A DNA stretch of 64,000 bases from Sinorhizobium fredii USDA 205 (GCF_001461695.1 NZ_AUTC01000120.1:1-64000), one strand, 5' to 3'. Shown: positions 25,196-35,356, counted from the first letter of the stretch. The notes: generated from the letters alone by a model not told the origin. Translations and numbers: made by a program.

Positions 25196-26014
25196 TCACT
25201 CCCCGGATTTGCTTCTCTTTTCGCGCATCAGAATGCGCGCGGTCAGGATCAGGAGCAGCGATGCGACGAGCACCAGCGTCGCGATCGCGTTGATCTCCGG
25301 CGTTACGCCGCGGCGGATCGAGGCGAAGACATAGATCGGTAGGGTCGTCTTCGAGCCGGCGACGAAGAAGGCGATGATGAAATCGTCGAAGGAGAAGGTG
25401 AAGGCGAGCAGGAAGCCGGCAAGGATCGACGGCAGGATTTGCGGCAGGACGATCAGACGGAAGGTGGTGAGGGGCGTCGCGTAGAGATCGCTAGAGGCCT
25501 CGACGATGTCGCGGCCGAGGCTGGCGATGCGCGCCTTGACGATCATGGTGACGAGCGCCATCGAGAAAAGCCCGTGGGCGGCGATGATCGAGCCGTAGCC
25601 GAGGCCGAGTTGGGGCGGCCGGTCGCCCGGCCAGAGGATTGCAAGTGCCGGATTGAGGAAGGAGAAAACGGCGACGAGCGCGACGAGCGTGGCGATGCCG
25701 ATGACCACGCCGGGTACGACGATTGCTGCGGCAAAGAGCGCGTCGAAGAGCGCGCGCATGCGTGCACCAAGGCGCTCCATGCCGAGCGCCGCCATGGTCC
25801 CGAAGACCGCGGCGAGTGCTGCGCTGGTGAAGGCGATCATCAGGCTGTTCTGCAGGGCCGAGACCAGGAAGGTGTTGCCAAGCGCCTTGCCGTACCAGGC
25901 AGTCGAGAAGCCGGTGAATTCGCTCGCGCTGCGTCCGGCGTTGAAGGAGAACAGCACGACCAGCGCGATCGGCGCATAGAGGAAGAGATATACGGACGAG
26001 ATGAAGGCGCGCAT
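25196..26014 (-). CDS. polyamine-type ABC transporter permease (PotC-like)
   Basis: 272-residue permease with six predicted membrane segments and the coupling loop EASSDLYATPLTTFRLIVLP. ATG 26014 shares one base with the upstream permease stop (TGATG). The longer in-frame extension upstream is arginine-rich and lies inside the neighbouring permease. Works with the next permease in the second POPT-type uptake system of the window. Confidence 0.86.
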   Translation of the reverse strand: MRAFISSVYLFLYAPIALVVLFSFNAGRSASEFTGFSTAWYGKALGNTFLVSALQNSLMIAFTSAALAAVFGTMAALGMERLGARMRALFDALFAAAIVVPGVVIGIATLVALVAVFSFLNPALAILWPGDRPPQLGLGYGSIIAAHGLFSMALVTMIVKARIASLGRDIVEASSDLYATPLTTFRLIVLPQILPSILAGFLLAFTFSFDDFIIAFFVAGSKTTLPIYVFASIRRGVTPEINAIATLVLVASLLLILTARILMREKRSKSGE

Positions 26015-26880
26015 CAGACGAGATCCACCTGTCTGGTTCCGGCGACCTTCCAGGCGATCCGCATGGCCACCATCAGCACGACGACGACGACGGCGACGAG
26101 CGTCACGGCGATCGCCGAGCCGAAGGGCCAATTGCGCGATTGCAGGAAGAGATCGACCAGCGCGTTGCCGATGAAGAAGACCTTGCCGCCGCCGAGAAGC
26201 TGCGGGATCAGATATTCACCGAGGAGCAGGATGGTCACGAGGGCGACACCGGTCATTACGCCTGGCAAGGAAAGGGGCAGGGTTACGCCGAAGAAGGTCG
26301 AAACCGGTTTGGCGCCGAGATCGGCGGAGGCTTCCAGGAGCCGTCGGTCGAGCATTTCTAGGCTTACATAGATCGGCATGATCATCAGCGGCAGGTAGCC
26401 ATAAACGATGCCCAGCAGGACGGCGCCCGGCGTATTGAGCAGACGCACGTCCTCGATGCCGATCAGCGCCAGCAGATTGGGGATGCCGCGCGAGCCAAGG
26501 ATGTACATCCAGGCGTAGGTGCGCACCAGGAGGCTCGTCCAGAACGGCACGACGACGAGCGAGACCAGCATGAGGCGGTAGCGCGGGTTGGCCTTGACCG
26601 CCAGGTAGTAGGCGGTGGGATAGGCGACCACGAGGCAGAGCAGGGCGCCTGCCGGCGCAAGCAGCAAGGTGTTCCAGAAGGCGGTCGCGCGCGCCGGCAG
26701 ATTGGCGAATTGGGCGAAGGTAAAGGCCGCCTGATATCCGCCCTCCGGGGCTCGTTCGCCAAAGGCGAAGACGAGCATGGCAATGAAGGGGAGAACGAGG
26801 AACACGAAAAGCCATGCGGCCGCCGGCGCAATAAGCGCCGCTGTCACCAGGTTCCTCTTCGTGTTCATTGCTGCGCGCAT
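26014..26880 (-). CDS. polyamine-type ABC transporter permease (PotB-like)
   Basis: 288-residue permease: six membrane segments, coupling loop EASADLGAKPVSTFFGVTLP. Start 26880 is weakly supported (CGGA about 11 bases upstream); ATG 26868 is the alternative. A REP-like element separates it from the binding-protein gene upstream. Confidence 0.84.
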   Translation of the reverse strand: MRAAMNTKRNLVTAALIAPAAAWLFVFLVLPFIAMLVFAFGERAPEGGYQAAFTFAQFANLPARATAFWNTLLLAPAGALLCLVVAYPTAYYLAVKANPRYRLMLVSLVVVPFWTSLLVRTYAWMYILGSRGIPNLLALIGIEDVRLLNTPGAVLLGIVYGYLPLMIMPIYVSLEMLDRRLLEASADLGAKPVSTFFGVTLPLSLPGVMTGVALVTILLLGEYLIPQLLGGGKVFFIGNALVDLFLQSRNWPFGSAIAVTLVAVVVVVLMVAMRIAWKVAGTRQVDLV

Positions 26881-26911
26881 GGATAGTCCGTCAGAGTATA
26901 CTTCGATGAAG

Positions 26912-26970
26912 ACCCCTCATCCGCTGCCGCGACCCTCTCCCCGCTGGCGGGAAGAGGGTCAGGGTGAGGG
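26912..26970. repeat. REP-like palindromic element
   Basis: Hairpin-forming element CCCCTCATCC...CCCTCTCCCCGC-tg-GCGGGAAGAGGG...GGGTGAGGG in the 102 bp gap between the binding-protein and permease genes. It may set the ratio of binding protein to permease mRNA, as REPs do in other binding-protein operons. Confidence 0.7.
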
Positions 26971-26982
26971 CAATTTCCCGGG

Positions 26983-28143
26983 TCAGGCCGCCTTGAAGCG
27001 CGCCATCAGTTCGGCACGGCCGGGATCTGTCAGCGTTACTGCGGCGCCGAATTCGAGCGGAGTCAGAGCTGCCTCTTCGGGATAGACGATCTTGTTCGAG
27101 GTGACCTCGGCCGATAGAAGCTTCAGCACCCGGCTGTCGGTCGTCGGGGCGCCGTTGGCTATGTGCTCCTTTACGGCGTTTTCCGGCGTCATCAGGTAGT
27201 TCAGCAGCGCATAGCCGGCCGGCTTGTTGGCCGCGCTCTTCGGGATTGCGTAGAAGTCCGACCAGATCTCGCCGCCGTCCTTGCCAAGCACGAACTGAAT
27301 TTCCGGCATGTCGCGGTTGAGCTGAGCCCCGTCATTGGTCCAGCACATGGTCATCCAGGCATCGGTGGCGCGCATCGCCGGCTGATAGTCGCTGTTGATC
27401 GCATAGAGATGCGGCTTGACCTTGATCAGGACTTCCTCCGCCTTGGCGAGCTCGTCCGGCTTGATCGAATTGAAAGAATAGCCAAGTGACACCAGTGCAT
27501 TGCCGATGGTGGTGAGCTGATAGTCGTGCACCATGGCGCGGCCATCCGCCTCGGTCATCGCCACTTCGAAGAAATCCTTCCAGCTCGTCACCGGCTTCTT
27601 GATCTTGTCGCTGTTCACGGCAATGCCGGTCGTGCCCCAGTTCTTCGGCACGGCGTAGGTCTTGCCGTCGATAGTGCCTTCGTTGGCAAAGCGCGGATTT
27701 TCTGCCGAGGGGTCGTAGTTGGGCAGTTTCGACAGGTCGAGCTCGTCGATCAGACCGAGCTTTGCATAGGTCGAGATCGTGTAGTTGGTCGGAACGAAGA
27801 GGTCCCAGCCGGTGCCGCCCGCCTGGAGCTTCGCGAGCATCTCCTCGTTCGAGCCAAAGACGTTGACTTCGACGGCGACGCCGGTCGCGGCCTTGAAGGC
27901 CTCGAAGGTGGCGGGGTCATGATAGTTCGGCCAGGTCGCGATCGACATCTGCGTGCCGAGGTCTTCGGCGAAAGCCGTTGAATTGAAGAGAGCGGGCTGA
28001 CGTGCCAGAACGGCGGTCGCGAGGCCGAGCCCGGTGACGCCGAGGAAATGGCGGCGGGTCACCGAACCGCGCTTCAGGCGCATCAGCTCTTCGGCCAGCC
28101 TGTCCGCAGTGATCGGGGCATTCTCTCTGTACCACTTGGTCAT
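26983..28143 (-). CDS. polyamine-type ABC transporter substrate-binding protein, Tat-exported
   Basis: 386-residue PotD-type periplasmic binding protein. A twin-arginine motif (TRRHFLGVTG, Arg30-Arg31) precedes a hydrophobic stretch ending in STAFAED, so Tat export is likely; this differs from the Sec-exported homologue at 4449-5609. The mature start QMSIATWPNYHDPATFEAF is typical of the group. Second gene of the operon after the ATPase. Confidence 0.86.
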   Translation of the reverse strand: MTKWYRENAPITADRLAEELMRLKRGSVTRRHFLGVTGLGLATAVLARQPALFNSTAFAEDLGTQMSIATWPNYHDPATFEAFKAATGVAVEVNVFGSNEEMLAKLQAGGTGWDLFVPTNYTISTYAKLGLIDELDLSKLPNYDPSAENPRFANEGTIDGKTYAVPKNWGTTGIAVNSDKIKKPVTSWKDFFEVAMTEADGRAMVHDYQLTTIGNALVSLGYSFNSIKPDELAKAEEVLIKVKPHLYAINSDYQPAMRATDAWMTMCWTNDGAQLNRDMPEIQFVLGKDGGEIWSDFYAIPKSAANKPAGYALLNYLMTPENAVKEHIANGAPTTDSRVLKLLSAEVTSNKIVYPEEAALTPLEFGAAVTLTDPGRAELMARFKAA

Positions 28144-28194
28144 GATGCTGTTCCCTTATCGTTGGCATGCATTGATGGCAGAGCACCGGCCCGT

Positions 28195-29274
28195 TCAGGC
28201 CGGAAAGACATGCATCGCATTCGGGTCGAAGCGGAGCCCGATCCTTTCTCCGGGTTCGGCGAGGTCGCTCTCGTCGATGCTGCGGCGGTCGGCCGTCACC
28301 AGAAAATCGCCGAGGCCGTCGACCTCGACCGAGTATTCGACCGATGAACCAAGGAAGATGCGGTGGGTCACCGTGCCTTGCAGCGTTGCGGTAGCGTCGC
28401 GCACGAGGCGTATCGACTCCGGGCGCAGCGCCACCATGGCCGCGCCTGCGGTTCCATTGGCGCGGGCCGGCTTGGCCAGGCCGACGCCATTCGCCAGCCG
28501 CACCGAGTTCGCACCAGGCTCGATCGTCGCCGCAATGCGGTTGGTCTTGCCGACGAAATCGGCGACGAAGAGGCTTGACGGGCGATCGTAGATTTCCTGC
28601 GGCGGGCCGACCTGGACGATCCGCCCAGTATTCATGACACAGACGAGATCGCTCATGGAAAGAGCCTCTTCCTGGTCGTGGGTGACCAGCACGAAGGTAA
28701 TACCGAGCTCGCGCTGCAGGCTCTGGAGCTCGATTTGCATCGCGGTGCGCAGCTTCTTGTCGAGCGCGGCAAGCGGCTCGTCGAGGAGCAGCACCTTCGG
28801 CTTGTTGACGATGGCGCGGGCAAGCGCCACGCGCTGCTGTTGTCCGCCGGACATCTCGTGAATGCGACGCTTGCCGAAACCGCCGAGTCGGACCATCTCC
28901 AACGCCTCCTGGGCGCGGCTTGCGACCTCGGCTACCCCGATGCGGGGGCGCATCTGTTTCAGCCCGTAAGCGACGTTCTGCTCGACATCGAGATGCGGGA
29001 ACAGCGCATACTGCTGGAAAACCATATTGACAGGGCGGCGATAGGCCGGCACGCCGTTCATCGGCTGCTCACCGATGTAGACCATGCCCTCACTCGGCTG
29101 TTCGAAGCCGCCGATCATGCGCAGGCATGTGGTCTTGCCACAGCCTGAAGGGCCGAGCAACGCGACGAAAGCGCCCTTGGGAACCGCGAGGTTGATGCCC
29201 GACACGGCCGTCACGCTGCCATAGCGTTTGGCGACCGAACGGAATTCGATGTCGTTCGTCGAAGCGGATGTCAC
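28195..29274 (-). CDS. polyamine-type ABC transporter ATP-binding protein (PotA-like)
   Basis: 359-residue ATPase: Walker A GPSGCGKTT near residue 40, signature MSGGQQQRVALARA, Walker B LLLDEP, and a C-terminal TOBE domain. First gene of the order ATPase, binding protein, permease, permease, SDR. Divergent from the LuxR-type regulator, which is the obvious candidate regulator. Confidence 0.88.
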   Translation of the reverse strand: MTSASTNDIEFRSVAKRYGSVTAVSGINLAVPKGAFVALLGPSGCGKTTCLRMIGGFEQPSEGMVYIGEQPMNGVPAYRRPVNMVFQQYALFPHLDVEQNVAYGLKQMRPRIGVAEVASRAQEALEMVRLGGFGKRRIHEMSGGQQQRVALARAIVNKPKVLLLDEPLAALDKKLRTAMQIELQSLQRELGITFVLVTHDQEEALSMSDLVCVMNTGRIVQVGPPQEIYDRPSSLFVADFVGKTNRIAATIEPGANSVRLANGVGLAKPARANGTAGAAMVALRPESIRLVRDATATLQGTVTHRIFLGSSVEYSVEVDGLGDFLVTADRRSIDESDLAEPGERIGLRFDPNAMHVFPA

Positions 29275-29573
29275 GTCTGTTCCCTGCGGCTGTTTTTACG
29301 AATCGGGCACGGCTCTTGCGCCTCGACTTCCACCGTCATTGCCAAGCAGCCTAGTCAAAGGAAGCCGCCCCGGTATATACCCCGAGAGAGGTATTTCAAC
29401 TCGGCATGCCTTGTGAGAGGAGTATATCCCGTCTACGGCATGTATCCTTGGATCATGTCCGACCCAAAAATAGAAACATGCAGCAGTTCAAAGGGCTACA
29501 GCGACCTTTGCGCGTCTGATCCGACGCGCTGCGCCGCAGGCAGTCCGGAATGGGGAGCGAGCCGGGAGGGCGA

Positions 29574-30377
29574 TTGGTTATCGACGTTGAGAGGCTTTTC
29601 CAGGCCTTGGCGCCGCTGATGAATGGCGCATCGATGGACGACGAGGCGGTCGGGCAAGCGTTCCGCCGGCTGATGTCGAGCCTGATGACTTTTGACTACG
29701 TCGTCGTCTTTGCCTATCGCGGCAAGGAGCGTCCGATCGATCTCTACAGCACCTTCGACGCCAGGGACCATGTGCTGTTCGTCAGCCTCTACCAGGCAGG
29801 TCCGTACCTGCTCGATCCCTTCTATCACGCCGCCTGCGCGCCCAAGCCGGGTGTGTGGCGGATGCGGGAACTGGCGCCCGATCGTTTCTTCTCCAGCGAA
29901 TATTACCGTACCTATTATGTTCAGACCGGGCTTGCGGAGGAGGTCGGCTTCTTCGTGCCGGTCAGCGAACAAGTCACCGTCGTTCTGTCGCTGATGCGGC
30001 GGGAGGCGACCGGCACCTTCAGCGCCGCCGAATTCGCCCTGCTCAAGAAGGCCGAACCGCTGGTGGCCGCATTTGTCCGCCATCATTGGGCCAACCTTGA
30101 TCGCCGCTTCGATGCGGCACTCGCGAAAACCGGCCGCAGACGGCGCAAGGCCCTACATCCGCCCGCCGACGGAGTCTGGCGGCATCTCAACCTCACCGAT
30201 CGGGAAGCGGCGATCATCGAACTGGTGCTGCAGGGTCATTCGTCGGAGTCGATCGGATTGAAACTCGGCATTTCGACCGGCACCGTCAAGGTTCATCGCA
30301 GAAACGTCTATCGCAAGCTCGGCATTTCATCTCAGACGCAACTGCTGTCGCTCTACATCACGAGTCTCGGCCACTGA
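29574..30377 (+). CDS. LuxR-type helix-turn-helix regulator
   Basis: About 267 residues. A GAF/autoinducer-like N-terminal region without a recognisable known fold and a C-terminal LuxR helix-turn-helix (LNLTDREAAIIELVLQGHSSESIG..GTVKVHRRNVYRKLGI). TTG 29574 is preferred because GGGAGG lies four bases upstream; the ATG at 29550 in frame would add eight residues but has only a weak site. Divergent from the polyamine-type ABC/SDR operon across about 300 bp, so it probably controls it. The ligand is unknown, and there is no LuxI partner in the window. Confidence 0.8.
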   Translation: MVIDVERLFQALAPLMNGASMDDEAVGQAFRRLMSSLMTFDYVVVFAYRGKERPIDLYSTFDARDHVLFVSLYQAGPYLLDPFYHAACAPKPGVWRMRELAPDRFFSSEYYRTYYVQTGLAEEVGFFVPVSEQVTVVLSLMRREATGTFSAAEFALLKKAEPLVAAFVRHHWANLDRRFDAALAKTGRRRRKALHPPADGVWRHLNLTDREAAIIELVLQGHSSESIGLKLGISTGTVKVHRRNVYRKLGISSQTQLLSLYITSLGH

Positions 30378-30419
30378 TACCCTTTGGCGATTGCACTGAG
30401 TGTCCTCGGCGCAGGGAAA

Positions 30420-30443
30420 GGGCGCGGCCTGCCGGCCGCGCCC
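30420..30443 (-). terminator. hairpin after ribH, likely terminator
   Basis: Perfect 10-bp stem GGGCGCGGCC-TGCC-GGCCGCGCCC in the 91 bp between the convergent LuxR and ribH genes. On the minus strand it is followed by TTTCCCT; T-run is short, so termination is probable but not certain. It could serve both genes. Confidence 0.55.
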
Positions 30444-30468
30444 TTGCTTCGGATCGAGAGAGGGTTTT

Positions 30469-31182
<714 letters not shown>

Positions 31183-31187
31183 GTGCG

Positions 31188-31215
31188 ACTATATAGAGAG
31201 ATCGGCGCCCGTCAA
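31188..31215 (-). promoter_or_regulatory. ribH promoter
   Basis: TTGACG (31215-31210) and TATAGT (31193-31188) with 16 bp between them, reading on the minus strand. The predicted transcript would start near 31181, at the first base of the riboswitch. Confidence 0.7.
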
Positions 31216-31269
31216 ACGCAGGCTCCGACGAAAAAGCGAGAAATCACGACAGATTTTTCCAGGCATTGC

Positions 31270-31376
31270 CTACAGCGCCGCGCGCCTTATCAGGCGCGCA
31301 AAGGTCGCTGTAGCACTTTGAAGTGCTGCATGTCTTTGTCCTTAAATCGAGGTCGATTTAAGGAGACATGCAGTAG
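31270..31376. repeat. RIME1-like element, 107 bp
   Basis: Two consecutive palindromes: CTACAGCG...CGCTGTAG with an inner GCGCGCC/GGCGCGC stem, and CTGCATGTC...GACATGCAG with an inner TTAAATCG/CGATTTAA stem. The same layout recurs at 58407-58514 and, decayed, at 48854-48915. Length and structure fit the Rhizobium intergenic mosaic element RIME1. It lies between the ribH promoter and the ABC ATPase gene end. Confidence 0.8.
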
Positions 31377-31403
31377 GCCGCGGCAGTTCATTTCCGACCG
31401 TGG

Positions 31404-32465
31404 CTACTCGCGAATGACCAGCAGGTCCTTGGCGGCAAAGCGCAGCGTGACGTTGTCGCCGGAGACCGGCGGGCTCACGCCCGGATTGTTGAACATGTCG
31501 AAGGAGATGACGTCACCGCCGACGCGCAGCCGGGTGCGGATGACCGAACCCAGGAAGCTCGTGGAAACGACCTCGCCGGCAAGGGTCGTATCGCCCGTGG
31601 CGCCCTCGGCGATGGAGCCTGCCTCCGGACGTAGCGCCAGCGAGATGCTGTCGCCACCCTTCATGCCGGCAATCGAATCCTTCAGCGAGATGCGCTGATC
31701 GCCGATCGTCACGGCGCCCGCCGCCGGGTCCGCGACCTTGCCCTCGATAATGTTCAACGTCCCGACGAAGGAGGCGACGAAGCGCGTTGCCGGCGTGTTG
31801 TAGATCTCGAATGGGGTGCCGATCTGGTCGGCACGGCCGGCATTCATGACGACGATGCGGTCGGAGATCGACAGGGCCTCCTCCTGGTCGTGCGTCACGA
31901 ACACTGTGGTAATGCCGAGCTGCTGCTGGATCTGCCGGATTTCCTCGCGCAGCGAAATGCGGATCTTCGCATCGAGCGCGGAGAGCGGCTCGTCGAGCAG
32001 CAGCACCTGCGGCTTGACGGCAAGCGCGCGGGCAAGCGCGACGCGCTGCTGCTGGCCGCCGGACAATTGATAGGGGAAGCGGTCCGCCAAGTGCTCGAGC
32101 TTGATGAGCCCGAGCATCTGCTTCACCCGTGCATCGATGTCCGCCTTGGAGGCGCCCGCGACCTTCAGGCCGAAGGCGACGTTGTCCTGTACGTTCATAT
32201 TCGGGAATAGCGCATAGGCCTGGAAGACCATGCCGATGTTGCGCTGGTTCGGCTTCAAGGTGCCCTGGTCCGTGCCGTTGATGACGATCTTGCCGTTGGA
32301 GGGCGTCTCGAAGCCGGCGATCATGCGCAGAACCGTCGTCTTGCCGCAGCCGGACGGGCCGAGGAAGGAGACGAACTCACCCTTCTCGATAACCATGTTG
32401 AAGTCGTGCACGACCTGCACGGGGCCGAAGGTTTTTTTGATGTTGGTCAGTGACAGGAAACTCAT
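31404..32465 (-). CDS. POPT-type ABC transporter ATP-binding protein
   Basis: 353-residue ATPase: Walker A GPSGCGKTT, signature LSGGQQQRVALARAL, Walker B LLLDEPLSALD, C-terminal TOBE domain. Last gene of the third binding-protein-dependent system in the window (binding protein 34250-35356, permeases 33255-34175 and 32477-33258). The substrate class, polyamine, phosphonate or iron, cannot be fixed from the ATPase. Confidence 0.87.
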   Translation of the reverse strand: MSFLSLTNIKKTFGPVQVVHDFNMVIEKGEFVSFLGPSGCGKTTVLRMIAGFETPSNGKIVINGTDQGTLKPNQRNIGMVFQAYALFPNMNVQDNVAFGLKVAGASKADIDARVKQMLGLIKLEHLADRFPYQLSGGQQQRVALARALAVKPQVLLLDEPLSALDAKIRISLREEIRQIQQQLGITTVFVTHDQEEALSISDRIVVMNAGRADQIGTPFEIYNTPATRFVASFVGTLNIIEGKVADPAAGAVTIGDQRISLKDSIAGMKGGDSISLALRPEAGSIAEGATGDTTLAGEVVSTSFLGSVIRTRLRVGGDVISFDMFNNPGVSPPVSGDNVTLRFAAKDLLVIRE

Positions 32466-32476
32466 GCGTATGGTCC

Positions 32477-33258
32477 TCAGGCCTTGGGAGGCGCGCTTTT
32501 CTGGAAGCGCGAGACGAGCTGGATGAGGCCGAGGCAGCCCCAGGTGATGCCGAATGCGATGACGGCGAGCGCCGCCGGCTCATAGGCTCGGTTGGCGCCG
32601 AGGAGCTGCATGTAGGGGCCGAAGGCCGGCTTGTTCAGCAGGGCTGCCATGGTGAATTCGCCAATGACGATGGCGAAGGTCAGGAAGGCGCCGGAGAGCA
32701 CTGCGACGAGCGCGTTCGGCAGGATGATCCGCGCCAGGATCGTTGCCCATCCGGCTCCCGACTCTGGGCGGCTTCGGTCAGCGTAGCGACGTCGATTGTC
32801 CTGAGGCCGGTGTCCACCGCGCGATACATGTATGGCAGTGCGAGCGTGGCATAGCCGAACATCAGGAGTATGTCGGTGCCGAAAGCGGAGCCTGTCAGCG
32901 GCAGCCAGCTCGACGTGTTGTAGAGCCGGATATAGCCGAAGACGATGACAATTGCCGGGATAACCAGTGGCAGCAGCGTCACGAACTCGATGTAGGGACG
33001 CAACCGCGGCAGCTTGAGCCGGACCCAATAGGCCGTCGGCACGACCAGCAGAATGCCGAAGACGATGGTGAAGAGCGCCTGTGCCACGGAATAGGTAAAG
33101 GTTTCTTGGAAGCGCGGATCGCCGAAAACCTTCGCATAGGCGTCGAAGGAATATTCGCCGCGCCGCATCTTCAGCGAGAAGTTGGTCATGCCGACGAGCG
33201 GTAGAGTGAAATAGAGGATGCCGAAAAGGAGAGCGCCCCAGGCCCAGATCTTCCTCAT
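32477..33258 (-). pseudogene. POPT-type ABC permease, interrupted by a one-base frameshift
   Basis: Starts ATG 33258 (MRKIWAWGALLFG, overlapping the upstream permease stop as ATGA) and reads as a normal permease to VATLTEAAQS at 32761. The frame then breaks: in the +1-related frame the expected coupling loop continues GAGWATILARIILPNALVAV to the stop at 32477. The 782 bp length is one short of 783, and the break lies in CGGGA at 32756-32760, where an intact gene needs six bases. Either a real inactivating deletion or a sequencing error; if intact, 260 residues with six membrane segments. If real, the transporter lacks one subunit. Confidence 0.82.
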
Positions 33259-34175
33259 TTCAGCCACCTCTCGCTGCGGGCGCGAAGCCAGATGTAGATC
33301 GCGTTGGCGATGCCCGTGACGACGATCATGCCGAAGGCGAGCGCGTAGCCGAGGTGCGGGTTGCCGAGCACATCGCCGCGGATCTGGGCGAAGAGCAGGA
33401 TGGGCACGATCGACAGGGACGAGCCGGTCAGCGCAATGGCGGTTGCGACGGCGCCGAAGGCGTTGGCGAAGAGAAGCGCCAGGGTACCAAGAATTGAGGG
33501 AAGCAGGATCGGGAAGGCGACCATCCGCCAGTATTGCAAGCCGGTAGCACCAAGGATTTCGGCCGCCTCGCGCCATTCGCGCTTCAACCCGTCGAGCGCG
33601 GGCGTGATGATAAGGATCATCAGCGGGATCTGGAAGAAGAGGTAGGTAACGGTCAGGCCCCAGAAGGACAGGAGGTTGAAGCCGAGCGCCCTCAGATCGA
33701 CGCCAAGCTCCGAGCGCAGGAAGACGCTCAGGATGCCGACTGGCCCGAGCGTCGCAAGAAAGGCGAAGGCCAGCGGGACACCGGCAAAGTTGGAAGCGAC
33801 GCCGGAAAAGGTCAGCAGCGGTCCGCGAATCCATTTCGGCAATCCGCCGAAAACGACGGCCGAGGAGACGGCAAAGCCGATCAGGCAGCCGAGAAGCGCC
33901 GAGGCGATGCTGATCTTGATGGAGATCCAATAGGCCGCGAGGATCGAAGGCGTGAAAAGACCCTGGATATTGTCGAGCGTGAAGCTGCCGTCCGGTGTCT
34001 GAAAGGCGCCGACCACGATCTTCATCGTCGGAAGAATGAGAAAAAGCGTCACGAAAACGGCAAAGGGCAGGATGCCTAGCCAGTGAAGCGGAAGGCGACG
34101 CGCAGGCGGGCTGGCGCCGGTGTGAGCAGTTGACATTCCGTTCGCCCCGAGAAGCCGCGTTACAGACGCGGTCAT
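33255..34175 (-). CDS. POPT-type ABC transporter permease
   Basis: 306-residue inner-membrane permease with six predicted segments and the coupling loop EAAEILGATGLQYWRMVAFP. ATG 34175 has AGGAAA nine bases upstream; an overlapping ATG at 34179 is in another frame. First permease gene after the binding protein. Confidence 0.86.
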   Translation of the reverse strand: MTASVTRLLGANGMSTAHTGASPPARRLPLHWLGILPFAVFVTLFLILPTMKIVVGAFQTPDGSFTLDNIQGLFTPSILAAYWISIKISIASALLGCLIGFAVSSAVVFGGLPKWIRGPLLTFSGVASNFAGVPLAFAFLATLGPVGILSVFLRSELGVDLRALGFNLLSFWGLTVTYLFFQIPLMILIITPALDGLKREWREAAEILGATGLQYWRMVAFPILLPSILGTLALLFANAFGAVATAIALTGSSLSIVPILLFAQIRGDVLGNPHLGYALAFGMIVVTGIANAIYIWLRARSERWLK

Positions 34176-34249
34176 TCATTGAATTTCCTATGAATATCGT
34201 ATCCGCTCCGGCCGGAAAACCGGCCGGAGCGGCTTGATTGCCGAAACGC

Positions 34250-35356
34250 TTACTGGACGTTTGCGCCGACTACGGAATCCCAGCCGCCGGTCACGGCGGC
34301 CTTGTTCGTGTCGACTTCTTCCAGCGTCGGGAAGTAGGCCTTTTCATACGCAGCCGCTGGCGGCAGGGCGTCGATCAGTTCCTTCGGAACCTTGCCGGCC
34401 TTGACCATCGCGTTGAAGCGGGCCGGGTGGCAGAAGCCCTTCAGCCAGCCGAGCTGACCTTCGTCGGAATAGAGGTGCTCCATCCACAGCTTGGCTGCAT
34501 TCGGGTGCGGCGCATAGGCCGAGATGCCCTGAACGTAGACCCCGGCCAGAACGCCGCTTGCCGGAACGACGACTTCGGTCGGCGGGTTGCCATTCAGCGT
34601 CTTGCCCCAGCCGAGGGCGTTGTAGTCCCATGCAACGATGATGGGGGTCGAGCCCTGGGCCAGCGTTCCGGACTTGCCGATGACCGGAACGAAATTGCCG
34701 GCCTTGTTCAGTTCGGCGAAATAGCCAAGGCCGGCTTCACCGGCTTCCTTCCCGGCTTTCGCGCCCTTGGCGAGGCCGGCGGCGAGAACCCCGAGGATCG
34801 CCTGGTTCGAGGCGCGCGGATCGCCGGCGAGGGCGACCTGGCCAGCATATTCCGGCTTCAGCAGATCGGCCCAGTCCTTCGGCGAATTGGCAACGAGGTC
34901 CTTGTTTACGAGGAAGGACATCACGCCGTAGTAGTCGCCGTACCAGTAGCCTTCCGCATCCTTGACGGTGTCCGGGATCTCGTCCCAGGTGGAGACCTTG
35001 TATGGCTGCAGCAGGCCCTCGGTCTTCATTTGCGGGCCGAAGGCGAGGCCGACGTCAACAACATCGGGCGCCTGCGGCCCGGTATTGCCCTTGTTTGCCT
35101 TGACGGCTTCGACTTCGTCAGCCGAGCCGGCATCCGGGTTCAGTTCGTTGACCTGGATTTCCGGATACTTGGCCTTGAAGGAGGCGATGACGTCGCCATA
35201 GCCGCACCAGTCGTGGGGCAGAGCGATGGTCGTCAACATGCCTTCCTTCTTGGCGGCGGCGATAAGCTCTTCGCTCGGCTCGGCGGCGGCCACTGCGGTG
35301 GTTGCCAGCAGGATGGCGGTCGAGAGCGAGAGCAGGCGTTGAGTCTTTGAAATCAC
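34250..35356 (-). CDS. ABC transporter substrate-binding protein
   Basis: 368-residue periplasmic binding protein with a Sec signal peptide (hydrophobic 8-24, cleavage near AVAAA|EP). It is of the cluster used for ferric iron, 2-aminoethylphosphonate and polyamines (LKPEYAGQVALAGDPRASN). No conserved tyrosine pair of iron binders is obvious. A DWCGYGD stretch near residues 50-56 is distinctive. First gene of the third POPT-type system; RpiR gene lies 193 bp upstream on the same strand. Confidence 0.84.
   Translation of the reverse strand: MISKTQRLLSLSTAILLATTAVAAAEPSEELIAAAKKEGMLTTIALPHDWCGYGDVIASFKAKYPEIQVNELNPDAGSADEVEAVKANKGNTGPQAPDVVDVGLAFGPQMKTEGLLQPYKVSTWDEIPDTVKDAEGYWYGDYYGVMSFLVNKDLVANSPKDWADLLKPEYAGQVALAGDPRASNQAILGVLAAGLAKGAKAGKEAGEAGLGYFAELNKAGNFVPVIGKSGTLAQGSTPIIVAWDYNALGWGKTLNGNPPTEVVVPASGVLAGVYVQGISAYAPHPNAAKLWMEHLYSDEGQLGWLKGFCHPARFNAMVKAGKVPKELIDALPPAAAYEKAYFPTLEEVDTNKAAVTGGWDSVVGANVQ

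Noticed and set aside
29413..29619. 68-codon plus-strand frame before the LuxR regulator
   Set aside because: Overlaps the regulator start in another frame and has no homology-like pattern; more likely leader sequence.
31270..31376. Element as a transposon or terminator of ribH
   Set aside because: No terminal inverted repeats with target duplication or transposase; it is upstream of ribH, and the layout matches RIME1.
32477..33028. 183-codon frame as an independent protein
   Set aside because: Only its second half resembles a protein, and that half is the C-terminus of the frameshifted permease.
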